Positions 37,698 through 45,670 of a stretch of 64,000 bases of DNA are shown piece after piece; the first letter of the stretch is position 1, and each line of letters begins with the position of its first letter. The DNA lies in contig NZ_VDCY01000001.1 of the NCBI RefSeq assembly GCF_006517395.1, positions 62,001-126,000 on the forward strand, read 5' to 3'. The position numbers and the translations under genes are program-made. A model generated the notes under the pieces. That model was not told where the DNA came from, did not search any database, and saw nothing but the letters and a program-made list of their open reading frames with translations. The stretch is from Terrilactibacillus laevilacticus (GTDB taxonomy: Bacteria; Bacillota; Bacilli; Bacillales; Sporolactobacillaceae).

Positions 37698-38528
37698 TTA
37701 ATAGGATTGTTGATGGTTGTCTTGGTTTAGCCACGAGACAGCAAAATCAACGGCTTTTTTTTGTGGGAAAAAAATGGTTGGAGCTGACCCGACTTTTCCG
37801 TGTTTAACCACACTCGGGAAACTTTTCTCAAAAGCATATCCAATTTTAGAAAAACTATCGTGTGGATCAAGTTCAATATCGTGATAAACAACCCACTGGC
37901 GCTCCCCATCTATTAGAATAGGGGAGCCCTTTTTTAATTTTTTTCGGCCACCATATCGATATTCAGATAAATGAAAGGACGTGTTATTATCATAACCAAC
38001 GCCCAATAACAACACCTGGGTATCACTCTGATAAAGCTTAGCTAGAGGGGAATGGTCACCAAGTCCATTGTCTAAACTGTGATTTTCTATTATGTATTTA
38101 GCTTTTTTCCCCCATGCAGCAAATGAATAGAGTGGGTGGTAGCTCCTCAGAACGTTAGGGAAGGTTCTAAATGTTTCTACGATTTTTCCCATGAAATAGG
38201 TAGGCGTGATGTTGGGGTCAAAACCAGGCATGGTATCGCGTATGATCTGAATCCAATTTTCTGGAACAGGTGGGTTAGTCCACGTTTCAGGATCACAATA
38301 ATCAGCGCTATGGGTTGGCATAACAAGCGTCCCTTCAGGAGTAATGACATCCATTAGAGCCTGAACAACCGTAACAGGTCCGCCAGATACCCATCCAATC
38401 GATCGAAGTGACGAATGCACAATTATTGTCATACCAGGGTGAATACCTAATTTTTTCAAATCTTGAGTTAATGATTCCCTCGTTCGAGGGGTATGACAAG
38501 AAAATTGTTGATCTAATGATTTGCTCAT
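37698..38528 (-). CDS. AAC(3)-family acetyltransferase (YokD-like)
   Basis: A 276-residue protein of the antibiotic N-acetyltransferase fold. HSSLRSIGWVSGGPVTVVQA (about 35-54) and TLVMPTHSADYCDP are family signatures, and LLLGVGYDNNTSFHLSEY contains the C-terminal catalytic region. Chromosomal Bacillus members (YokD, BA2930 type) often have unknown substrates, so resistance is not implied. I use the second ATG (38528), six bases after GGAGG; the ATG at 38534 abuts the ribosome site. Confidence 0.85.
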   Translation of the reverse strand: MSKSLDQQFSCHTPRTRESLTQDLKKLGIHPGMTIIVHSSLRSIGWVSGGPVTVVQALMDVITPEGTLVMPTHSADYCDPETWTNPPVPENWIQIIRDTMPGFDPNITPTYFMGKIVETFRTFPNVLRSYHPLYSFAAWGKKAKYIIENHSLDNGLGDHSPLAKLYQSDTQVLLLGVGYDNNTSFHLSEYRYGGRKKLKKGSPILIDGERQWVVYHDIELDPHDSFSKIGYAFEKSFPSVVKHGKVGSAPTIFFPQKKAVDFAVSWLNQDNHQQSY

Positions 38529-38815
38529 GATCATCCTCCATCAGAAGTGAAGCTTTTTATTCACCATAAAAATGTTCTTTATTTCATCCATCTGTAATTT
38601 TACCCTAAACATTTGAACCTCTCAACGTGAATGAGCTCTTTTAAATAATACCATTTAAATTATTAATGGTTTCTATATAACAAAATTATTGAATTTTTTG
38701 TTCTATTTTGTCATTTATAACTGGTTTAATTTTTTAGAGTAGATTATAGTTGTACATAGAAGTAGCGCTAGACACGCTGATCTCATTATGACGAAGGTTG
38801 AAAGGGAGGATTTTA

Positions 38816-40249
38816 ATGACAAATTATTCTTTACTAAACTATATAAATGGGGAATGGACAGGCGAAGACCTAAAAAAAATAGAGGTGGTTAATCCGGCCA
38901 CGGGTGAGGTGATTGGCTCTGTTCCCTCTGCAGGAAAAGAAGAAGCCTTAGTAGCGATCAAAGCGGCAAATGATGCTTTTCGTACTTGGTCTGCCCTTCC
39001 TGCAATTAAAAGAGCGGAATATTTATTTAAATTGCAAGAGATTATGCTTGATAGACAAGAGGAATTAGCTAAAATTATGACCCTGGAAAATGGAAAACCA
39101 CTAAAAGAAGCAAGAGGCGAAGTTCTATATGCCACATCATTTTTACAATGGTTTGGTGAAGAAGCGAGACGAATCTATGGTAGGACCATACCGGGAAAAA
39201 CAGAAAATCATCGAATGTCAGTTATTAAACAACCCGTTGGCGTCGTTGCAGCGATTACGCCTTGGAATTTTCCAGCTGCCATGATTACACGTAAGATGGC
39301 TCCTGCATTAGCAGCGGGATGTACATTTATTGTGAAACCATCCGAACTGACACCTTTATCTGCCTTGAAAATTGCTGAGTGTTGTGAGGAAGCGGGAATT
39401 CCAAAAGGCGTATTTAATGTTGTATGCGGAGAACCAAAGGGGATTGGTGAAGCGTTTATGACTGAAGATGTTGTTAGAAAAATTACGTTTACAGGATCTA
39501 CGGCGGTTGGTAAATTACTACTAAGACAAAGTGCTGAAGGTGTTAAAAAAGCATCAATGGAACTCGGCGGTCATGCTCCATTCATAGTTTGTGATGATGC
39601 AGATATCGACCTCGCAGTTGAAAATATTGTAGCAGCAAAGTTCCGAAATAGTGGACAAGTGTGTGTATCACCAAACCGATTATATGTTCAATCTAGCATT
39701 TATGAATCTTTCATATCAAAATTTGCTGAGAAAGCAAAATCATTAAAAGTAGGGAATGGTTTAGACGAAGATGTGAATGTTGGCCCGCTTATTGAGAAAA
39801 AAGGCTATGAAAAGGTGGTTCACCAAGTTTATGATGCGATTGAAAAAGGGGCGACATGTGTTCTAGGTGGAAAAGGAACAGCAGAAAATGGGGCTTATTT
39901 TTATCAACCTACCATTCTTAAAGATGTCACAAGCGATATGGAAATTATGAATATTGAAACCTTTGGTCCCGTAGCACCTATTCAAAAGTTTGAGACCATT
40001 GATGAAGCCCTTAGGCTAGCTAATGACACACCATTTGGCCTTGCAGCTTATTTCTTTACTACGAATGTTTCGACCGGAACGAAGCTATCTGAGGGACTCG
40101 ATTATGGAATCGTCGGATGGAATGATGCTCTTCCTTCAACTGCTGAAGCGCCTTTTGGGGGGATTAAACATAGCGGTCTAGGTTCTGAAGGAGGAACTGA
40201 AGGGATCGAAGAATATCTTGAAACAAAATACATTTCGATGAAAATTTAA
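38816..40249 (+). CDS. gabD: NAD(P)-dependent aldehyde dehydrogenase (succinate-semialdehyde type)
   Basis: A 477-residue ALDH. Catalytic Cys283 in NSGQVCVSPNR and Glu249 in ASMELGGHAPF; cofactor-binding TPWNFPAAM and FTGSTAVG. The overall pattern (AAKFRNSGQVCVSPNR, FGPVAPIQKF, EAPFGGIKHSGLGSEGG) is that of succinate/glutarate-semialdehyde dehydrogenases, yielding the diacid. The ATG at 38816 has GGGAGG upstream. No gabT neighbour, so the physiological substrate remains inferred. Confidence 0.88.
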   Translation: MTNYSLLNYINGEWTGEDLKKIEVVNPATGEVIGSVPSAGKEEALVAIKAANDAFRTWSALPAIKRAEYLFKLQEIMLDRQEELAKIMTLENGKPLKEARGEVLYATSFLQWFGEEARRIYGRTIPGKTENHRMSVIKQPVGVVAAITPWNFPAAMITRKMAPALAAGCTFIVKPSELTPLSALKIAECCEEAGIPKGVFNVVCGEPKGIGEAFMTEDVVRKITFTGSTAVGKLLLRQSAEGVKKASMELGGHAPFIVCDDADIDLAVENIVAAKFRNSGQVCVSPNRLYVQSSIYESFISKFAEKAKSLKVGNGLDEDVNVGPLIEKKGYEKVVHQVYDAIEKGATCVLGGKGTAENGAYFYQPTILKDVTSDMEIMNIETFGPVAPIQKFETIDEALRLANDTPFGLAAYFFTTNVSTGTKLSEGLDYGIVGWNDALPSTAEAPFGGIKHSGLGSEGGTEGIEEYLETKYISMKI

Positions 40250-40265
40250 TATCAGAAGTAACCTG

Positions 40266-40300
40266 ACTTAGGTGGCTATTTTCCCACCTAAGTTTTTTTG
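40266..40300 (+). terminator. Terminator after the aldehyde dehydrogenase gene
   Basis: ACTTAGGTGG and CCACCTAAGT stem with seven T. Confidence 0.88.
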
Positions 40301-40423
40301 ATATAGTCTTTAGAAAAACTATATTTACGAAGTAATATCAATAAAATACATAAAATAGAATGATTTCACTCCTTATCACATGTTATATTAAATGAATAAA
40401 TACATAGTTAGGAGTTATTTGAA

Positions 40424-41761
40424 TTGGACTTATTTATAAAGAAAATTCCCAAGTCTTTTAGTTTGAACCCAGCCCAATTTCTTATCCTGCTTTTTTTCAG
40501 TTTAATTATTATAGGGGCCTGTCTTCTAAAATTGCCTGTTGCCACTCATGGATCTCTGTCTTGGATAAATTCATTTTTCTTTGCAACCTCCGCGGCGACA
40601 GTGACTGGACTAGCTCCTCTAAATCCTGGAACAACTTTTACTTTATTTGGTAAACTTGTTATCATGTTTTTGGTTCAGCTAGGTGGTTTGGGCATTATGA
40701 CTTTTGCAATCTTAATCATCATGATAATGGGAAAGAAAATCGGCATTAAACAACGTCGAATTATAAAAGAAGAACTAAATCAACCTACGATTGGAGGCGT
40801 TATCCGTTTAGTTAAAAATCTGGTCATATTCTCGATAACCATTGAATTGATCGGTAGTATTATTCTATGTTTCCGATTTATCCCTGAAGTTGGGTGGGAT
40901 AGAGGGATTTTTTATAGTTTTTTTCATTCGGTTAGTGCCTATAATAATGCTGGATTTTCTTTATGGTCGAATGGATTGGGAAACTTTGTAGGCGATCCAC
41001 TTACAAACATTGTCATCTCTTTATTAATTATTTCAGGAGGGATAGGATTTACCGTTCTGGTCGATCTTTGGGATAAAAAAAGATTTAAAACATTAACCCT
41101 TCATTCAAAGGTGATGCTTGTTGGTACATTCATTGTTAATGTGACGTCAATTATCGTAATATATGTGTTAGAAACTCATAATGTTCGTACATTAGGAGCA
41201 TTGTCATCAATAGATAAGGTTTGGGCTGCCTATTTTCAAGGTATATCGCCAAGAACGGCAGGTTTTAACACTATTGATATTTCAAAACTTGAACCCTCAA
41301 CCATTTTATTTATGATTTTGCTTATGTTTATTGGAGCTGGTAGCACTTCTACTGGTGGAGGGATCAAACTTACGACGTTTTTTGTTATCCTTTTTGCTGT
41401 AGTTTCCTTAATAAGAGGCGATGAACATGTCGTGATTGGAAAACGGACAGTGAAACATGACGTGATCATCCGATCATTAGGAATCGCTTCTTTATCCATT
41501 ATTTGTATCTTTATTGCTTTATTCATTTTAACGGTAACTGAAAAAGCGTCGTTTTTATCCATTCTATTTGAAATTGTCTCGGCGTTTGGGACAGTAGGGC
41601 TATCCATGGGATTAACAGGTGATTTGTCTTTTATTGGTAAAATTGTCATTATGGGGGTTATGATTTTTGGCAAAATAGGTCCCATATCGCTCGTTTTCTT
41701 AATAACAAAATCAACTCAAAAACATTTTCGCTATCCAGACGCAAAATTTTTTATCGGTTAA
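40424..41761 (+). CDS. ktrB: KtrB/KtrD-type potassium uptake channel subunit
   Basis: A 445-residue membrane protein of the Trk/Ktr/HKT superfamily with four pore repeats. The selectivity-loop glycines are seen in ATSAATVTGLAPLNPG, AYNNAGFSLW, SPRTAGFNTIDIS and AFGTVGLSMGLTG. It transports K (coupled to Na) with a cytosolic KtrA/KtrC ring; no such gene is adjacent, as with B. subtilis KtrD. TTG start after TAGGAG. No c-di-AMP riboswitch is seen in the short upstream gap. Confidence 0.92.
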   Translation: MDLFIKKIPKSFSLNPAQFLILLFFSLIIIGACLLKLPVATHGSLSWINSFFFATSAATVTGLAPLNPGTTFTLFGKLVIMFLVQLGGLGIMTFAILIIMIMGKKIGIKQRRIIKEELNQPTIGGVIRLVKNLVIFSITIELIGSIILCFRFIPEVGWDRGIFYSFFHSVSAYNNAGFSLWSNGLGNFVGDPLTNIVISLLIISGGIGFTVLVDLWDKKRFKTLTLHSKVMLVGTFIVNVTSIIVIYVLETHNVRTLGALSSIDKVWAAYFQGISPRTAGFNTIDISKLEPSTILFMILLMFIGAGSTSTGGGIKLTTFFVILFAVVSLIRGDEHVVIGKRTVKHDVIIRSLGIASLSIICIFIALFILTVTEKASFLSILFEIVSAFGTVGLSMGLTGDLSFIGKIVIMGVMIFGKIGPISLVFLITKSTQKHFRYPDAKFFIG

Positions 41762-41785
41762 AAATCTATCAAAAGGGTGTTTGAA

Positions 41786-42067
41786 TTGAAAGATTTAAAC
41801 TATGAAATCGATCATTCAATGATTGATCTAGAAGAAAGACAAAACGACGATGATATCGAATTCCTTATTCATTTAAAAACAGAGGAATCGTTAAAGAGAA
41901 TCCGCCACATACGTGAATTTTACGAGAGTGATAAAGTATACACGGATATTTACTTTTATCCGCGTGCAAATCATCGGTATCAAGTTATCGTGAAATATGA
42001 AGGATATGTTTCATTTTTACTGAAATTATTTCAATTTAAATTATTGAAATCCATTTCGTGGAAATAG
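41786..42067 (+). CDS. Small soluble protein of unknown function downstream of ktrB
   Basis: About 93 residues, acidic at the N-terminus (DLNYEIDHSMIDLEERQNDDD) in a stretch I quote only in part, then mixed alpha/beta (YTDIYFYPRANHRYQVIVKY). No family recognised. TTG at 41786, eight bases after AAAGGG; a GTG at 41777 is also in frame. Only 24 bases after ktrB, so probably cotranscribed and possibly linked to it. Confidence 0.6.
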   Translation: MKDLNYEIDHSMIDLEERQNDDDIEFLIHLKTEESLKRIRHIREFYESDKVYTDIYFYPRANHRYQVIVKYEGYVSFLLKLFQFKLLKSISWK

Positions 42068-42144
42068 ATAAAGTTGAATATCATCATTTATTATTTTTGT
42101 GACTATGCTATACTATAACAAAGAATCGAATAGTGTGGATTAAA

Positions 42145-42183
42145 GGAGGAGTCTGTCACAACAGGGCGACCTCTCTTTTTTTA
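42145..42183 (+). promoter_or_regulatory. Leader hairpin/terminator before the ArsB/NhaD-type transporter gene
   Basis: GGAGGAGTCTGTCACAACAG folds as CTGT/ACAG on a GAGG/CCTC base and is followed by CTCTTTTTTT. It lies 24 bases before the coding region, downstream of a TATACT box at 42109-42114, so it could act as an attenuator. It resembles the hairpin at 43993-44031. Confidence 0.55.
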
Positions 42184-42206
42184 CAATTGACTATAACAGA
42201 AAGGAA

Positions 42207-43496
42207 ATGAAAGTTTTGGGAAATGAAGCATTCGTTGCATTAATTTTGTTTTTACTTACATATGTCTTTATTATTTCAGAAAAAATCCACCGAACGATAG
42301 TTGCCATGCTAGGTGCAGCTTTTATGATTGTTTTTGGTATTGTTAATCAAGAAATGGCCATTCATCATATTGACTTTAACACGTTAGGCTTGCTCATTGG
42401 GATGATGATCATCGTTTCAATTACGGCTGAAACAGGTGTCTTTAGGTTTATCGCTATTTGGGCAGCTAAAAAAGTTCGTGGCAGGCCGATTGCATTACTC
42501 GTCGTATTTTCGTTAATTACTGCTGTAGGTTCATCATTTTTAGATAATGTCACAACGGTGTTACTTATAGTACCCGTTACATTCAGTATTGCGCGTGAAT
42601 TAAAAGTATCTCCCATTCCCTACTTAATGAGCGAAATATTTATGTCCAATATTGGGGGAACAGCGACCATGATCGGTGATCCACCAAACATAATGATCGG
42701 AAGCGCTGTAAAATCGCTTAGTTTCATGGATTTTATAACAAATTTGGCACCAGTCATTCTAGTGGTTATGGTATTCGTACTTCTATATTTAGTCTTTATC
42801 TTTCGTAAAAAATTACATGCAGGAGAAGACGTTAGGCAGAGAATACAGGAATTAAACGAAAAAGAAGAAATAACGGATAAAAAATTGTTAATCAAATCTT
42901 TATCGGTCCTATTATTAACCATTGTGGGATTTTTTCTCCATCAATCGTTATCACTTGAAACGGCAACAATCGCTTTATTTGGTGCGTTTGTTCTATTGCT
43001 TATAACCGGAGAGAGTTATTTAGAATTTGTGTTTAATCGAATTGAATGGACAACCATTTTCTTCTTTGTTGGGTTATTTGTTTTAGTTTCAGGTTTGGTT
43101 GAAACAGGGATTATATCTAATGTAGCTTCGTTCTCGATAAAAATGACAGGTGGCGAGTTAACGACGACATCCTTTCTCATTCTTTGGTTGAGTGCTTTTG
43201 CTTCGGCTTTTATTGATAATATTCCATTTGTTGCAACGATGATCCCGTTAATTAAAGATATGGGTGAAATGGGAATGACAAATTTAGAACCTTTATGGTG
43301 GAGTCTTTCCCTTGGTGCTTGCTTAGGTGGAAATGGTTTGTTAATTGGAGCGAGTGCCAATCTCATTGTAGCCGGTCTTTCTGGAAAAGAAGGTTACCCG
43401 ATTTCATTTGTCCGATTTATGAAAATTGGGATACCTGTTATGATCATTTCTGTCCTTATTTCAATGATTTATATTTATTTAAGATATTTAATCTAA
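42207..43496 (+). CDS. ArsB/NhaD-family ion transporter
   Basis: A 429-residue protein with 11-12 membrane helices of the ion-transporter superfamily (ArsB, NhaD, SLC13-like). Diagnostic loops: SSFLDNVTTVLLIVPV, NIGGTATMIGDPPNIMIGS and AFIDNIPFVATMIPL with GGNGLLIGASANLI in the second half. NhaD members exchange Na or Li for protons; ArsB members export arsenite. There are no ars genes here and the neighbours are cation transporters, so sodium/proton exchange is more likely. Start ATG 42207 or TTG 42216 (better spacing from AAAGG). Confidence 0.85.
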   Translation: MKVLGNEAFVALILFLLTYVFIISEKIHRTIVAMLGAAFMIVFGIVNQEMAIHHIDFNTLGLLIGMMIIVSITAETGVFRFIAIWAAKKVRGRPIALLVVFSLITAVGSSFLDNVTTVLLIVPVTFSIARELKVSPIPYLMSEIFMSNIGGTATMIGDPPNIMIGSAVKSLSFMDFITNLAPVILVVMVFVLLYLVFIFRKKLHAGEDVRQRIQELNEKEEITDKKLLIKSLSVLLLTIVGFFLHQSLSLETATIALFGAFVLLLITGESYLEFVFNRIEWTTIFFFVGLFVLVSGLVETGIISNVASFSIKMTGGELTTTSFLILWLSAFASAFIDNIPFVATMIPLIKDMGEMGMTNLEPLWWSLSLGACLGGNGLLIGASANLIVAGLSGKEGYPISFVRFMKIGIPVMIISVLISMIYIYLRYLI

Positions 43497-43522
43497 TGTT
43501 TAGTCAAAGGGAGAGTGGGTAA

Positions 43523-43873
43523 ATGGTATACGTACATGTTGCTTCTTGGACGATTCTTTTAATTTTTTTCTTTTTCGGTTTCGTGTTAAATACATTAGAC
43601 GTAGTACAAGGAAATAAAATCATTCATCTTATCGCAAGAGTTTTTTATATTGTCGTTTTTTTAACTGGACTGCATCTAGTCACAAATTATGGAATGAATG
43701 AACATGAATGGGTCTGGCCGATAATAAAAATGTGTTTTGGTTTATTTGTCATATTATCGATAGAAGGTATACTAGTAAGACTTAAGAAGCAAAAGAAAAC
43801 AGGTGTTTACTGGGTTTTATTTGCTGTCGGCTTAATAGGAACTTTTGGAATTGGGTATGGAATTTTAACTTAA
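43523..43873 (+). CDS. yisL: YisL-family membrane protein (DUF1516)
   Basis: A 116-residue protein with four helices: VHVASWTILLIFFFFGF, HLIARVFYIVVFLTGLH, MCFGLFVILSIEGILV and a C-terminal one. Length, the HVASWT start and the KKKT-type loop match B. subtilis YisL, and asnO follows in both genomes after an insertion here of the antiporter gene. Function unknown. GGGAG precedes the ATG. Confidence 0.85.
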   Translation: MVYVHVASWTILLIFFFFGFVLNTLDVVQGNKIIHLIARVFYIVVFLTGLHLVTNYGMNEHEWVWPIIKMCFGLFVILSIEGILVRLKKQKKTGVYWVLFAVGLIGTFGIGYGILT

Positions 43874-43935
43874 GGATTTTTTTATGAGATTTTGTAAACG
43901 AAACTAAACGAGAAACATCTCGGTCAATATTTGGA

Positions 43936-43964
43936 TTGATTATCGAGGGATAATATGTTATAAT
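43936..43964 (+). promoter_or_regulatory. Sigma-A promoter for the CPA2 antiporter leader
   Basis: TTGATT (43936-43941), exactly 17 bases, TATAAT (43959-43964). Start expected near 43971, only about 20 bases before a terminator hairpin. Confidence 0.75.
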
Positions 43965-43992
43965 GAGATCAAATGAATATGGGAAAACACAT

Positions 43993-44066
43993 GGAGGAGC
44001 CTGCCACTGCAGGCTCCTCTTTGTCTTTTTTAGAGATAAGGTATAGGGAACCTTATCTCTTTTTTA
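43993..44066 (+). promoter_or_regulatory. Tandem terminator hairpins in the CPA2 antiporter leader
   Basis: Hairpin 1: GAGGAGCCTGC and GCAGGCTCCTC, then TTTGTCTTTTTT (43993-44031). Hairpin 2: AGAGATAAGG and CCTTATCTCT, then TTTTTT (44032-44066). Both lie between a strong promoter and the coding region at 44152, so most transcripts should end here unless read-through is regulated, or the product is a small RNA. Confidence 0.7.
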
Positions 44067-44151
44067 ATGGATAAATGTTTCCATTTTCATGGCCGGTTGA
44101 ATAGTTATGATCGGTGTAATGGAAAATAAAATTTAGAAAAGAGGAGATAGC

Positions 44152-45300
44152 ATGCACATTATTTTAGAATTAGCCATTATTATTATAGCAACCAAATTGG
44201 CAGGGGATCTGACCGTCCGTTTAGGTCAACCTTCTGTTCTAGGTAAACTTATTGTCGGAATCCTGATTGGGCCTGCATTACTTGGTTGGATCCATGAATC
44301 CCATGTCATTGAAGTGTTTAGTGAGATAGGGGTTATCTTACTCATGTTTATCGCAGGTTTAGAGACAGATCTAGAGGGATTAAAGAAAAATATGAAATCT
44401 TCGACCGCAGTTGCGGTTGGAGGCATTATTCTTCCTCTTGTATTTGGTTATTTAGCTGGCGTATCGCTTGGAATGGATCAGAATAAGGCGATCTTTTTAG
44501 GACTCATCTTATCAGCTACTTCGGTCAGCATTTCCGTTCAGACTTTAAAAGAATTGGGACAGTTGCAAACTAAGGCAAGCACAACATTACTTGGCGCAGC
44601 TGTTCTTGACGATATTATTGTTGTTGTACTACTGGCCTTTTCAATGAGTCTTTTTGGCGGGTCAGATGTTCATTTAGGTCTTGTTATCGGAGAAAAAATC
44701 CTATTCTTTGGATCCATTATTCTTATTTCTTGGAAAGGGATTCCTTTGTTGATGCGTTTGCTGAGCGTATTAAAAATCACCGAACCCGTTATAAGTGCAG
44801 GACTCGTTGTTTGTCTATTCTTTGCCTATTATGCTGAACTTCTTGGTGTAGCGGGGATTATTGGAAGTTTCATTGGGGGGATTGCGATTAGCCAAACGCC
44901 TTTTAAAGAAGAAGTTGAACAGAAAATAGAACCGATTGCTTATACTCTCTTCGTTCCTGTGTTTTTTGTAAGCATCGGGCTTAAGGTTTCTTTTTCAGGT
45001 ATAGGTGAACAATTATGGTTTATCATCGGCATGACGTTATTAGCGATCATGACGAAGTTTATAGGATCTGGTTTGGGAGCTCGAATGACGGGTTATGACA
45101 GACGTTCATCCATCGGTATTGGTGCAGGAATGATCTCCCGAGGAGAAGTAGCCCTTATCATCGCTTCTTTAGGACTAGATTCAAAATTATTAAGTCAAGC
45201 TTACTATACACCACTTATTATTGTTGTTATTTTAACAACACTTATTACTCCTCCTTTACTTAAGTCAATTATCGGTGAAAACAAACAGCGGGCGGCATAG
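44152..45300 (+). CDS. CPA2-family cation/proton antiporter (KefB/NapA-like)
   Basis: A 382-residue membrane domain with about 12 helices and no C-terminal TrkA/RCK domain. LGQPSVLGKLIVGILIGPAL and FIAGLETDLEGL open the fold; ATSVSISVQTLKELG and LDDIIVVVLLAFS hold the ion-binding Asp pair region; IGAGMISRGEVALIIASLGL is the CPA2 signature. It exchanges Na or K for protons. GGAG precedes the ATG. Controlled by the unusual leader upstream. Confidence 0.9.
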   Translation: MHIILELAIIIIATKLAGDLTVRLGQPSVLGKLIVGILIGPALLGWIHESHVIEVFSEIGVILLMFIAGLETDLEGLKKNMKSSTAVAVGGIILPLVFGYLAGVSLGMDQNKAIFLGLILSATSVSISVQTLKELGQLQTKASTTLLGAAVLDDIIVVVLLAFSMSLFGGSDVHLGLVIGEKILFFGSIILISWKGIPLLMRLLSVLKITEPVISAGLVVCLFFAYYAELLGVAGIIGSFIGGIAISQTPFKEEVEQKIEPIAYTLFVPVFFVSIGLKVSFSGIGEQLWFIIGMTLLAIMTKFIGSGLGARMTGYDRRSSIGIGAGMISRGEVALIIASLGLDSKLLSQAYYTPLIIVVILTTLITPPLLKSIIGENKQRAA

Positions 45301-45670
45301 GCTCCAAGGAAATCGAAGCAGATTAGGTTTAACTAACTATCAGATCGGCTAAGACGAGAAACTCACGGATTAATTTTGTTTTTATATTCGATATAGCACA
45401 TGTATAATGACTTCAATTTAGTGATTCACTGACATGTGTTTTTATGAACAAGATGAGAACACTCTCGACTTCAGTCGTCAGAGATTCATTATAGATGTTT
45501 AATCTGATAATTTAGCACGTAAACAGGCTCTCCTTCATATGTTAGAAAAGTAGGCAGATAACATAAGAGAATCGATAGGTAAACTAACTTTCTGACCTTT
45601 AAACATTTAAGGACATTTAGATTAAGGTGAGTGAAGTGTAGACTTTTGACATCAAGAGAGGATGACCATG
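45301..45670 (+). other. Upstream region of asnO, no gene
   Basis: 370 bases without a credible frame. TGTATAAT at 45401-45408 is an extended -10-like box with a poor -35. CACATGT (45398-45404) and ACATGTG (45433-45439) could pair over a long loop ahead of TTTTTAT, a weak terminator candidate for the antiporter gene. Nothing else recognised. Confidence 0.4.

Noticed and set aside
37698-38528. Aminoglycoside resistance gene
   Set aside because: The fold is right, but chromosomal Bacillus YokD-like proteins of this kind have no shown resistance role; function left open.
40301-40423. c-di-AMP (ydaO-type) riboswitch before ktrB
   Set aside because: The gap is only about 120 bases, AT-rich, and shows none of the conserved ydaO blocks.
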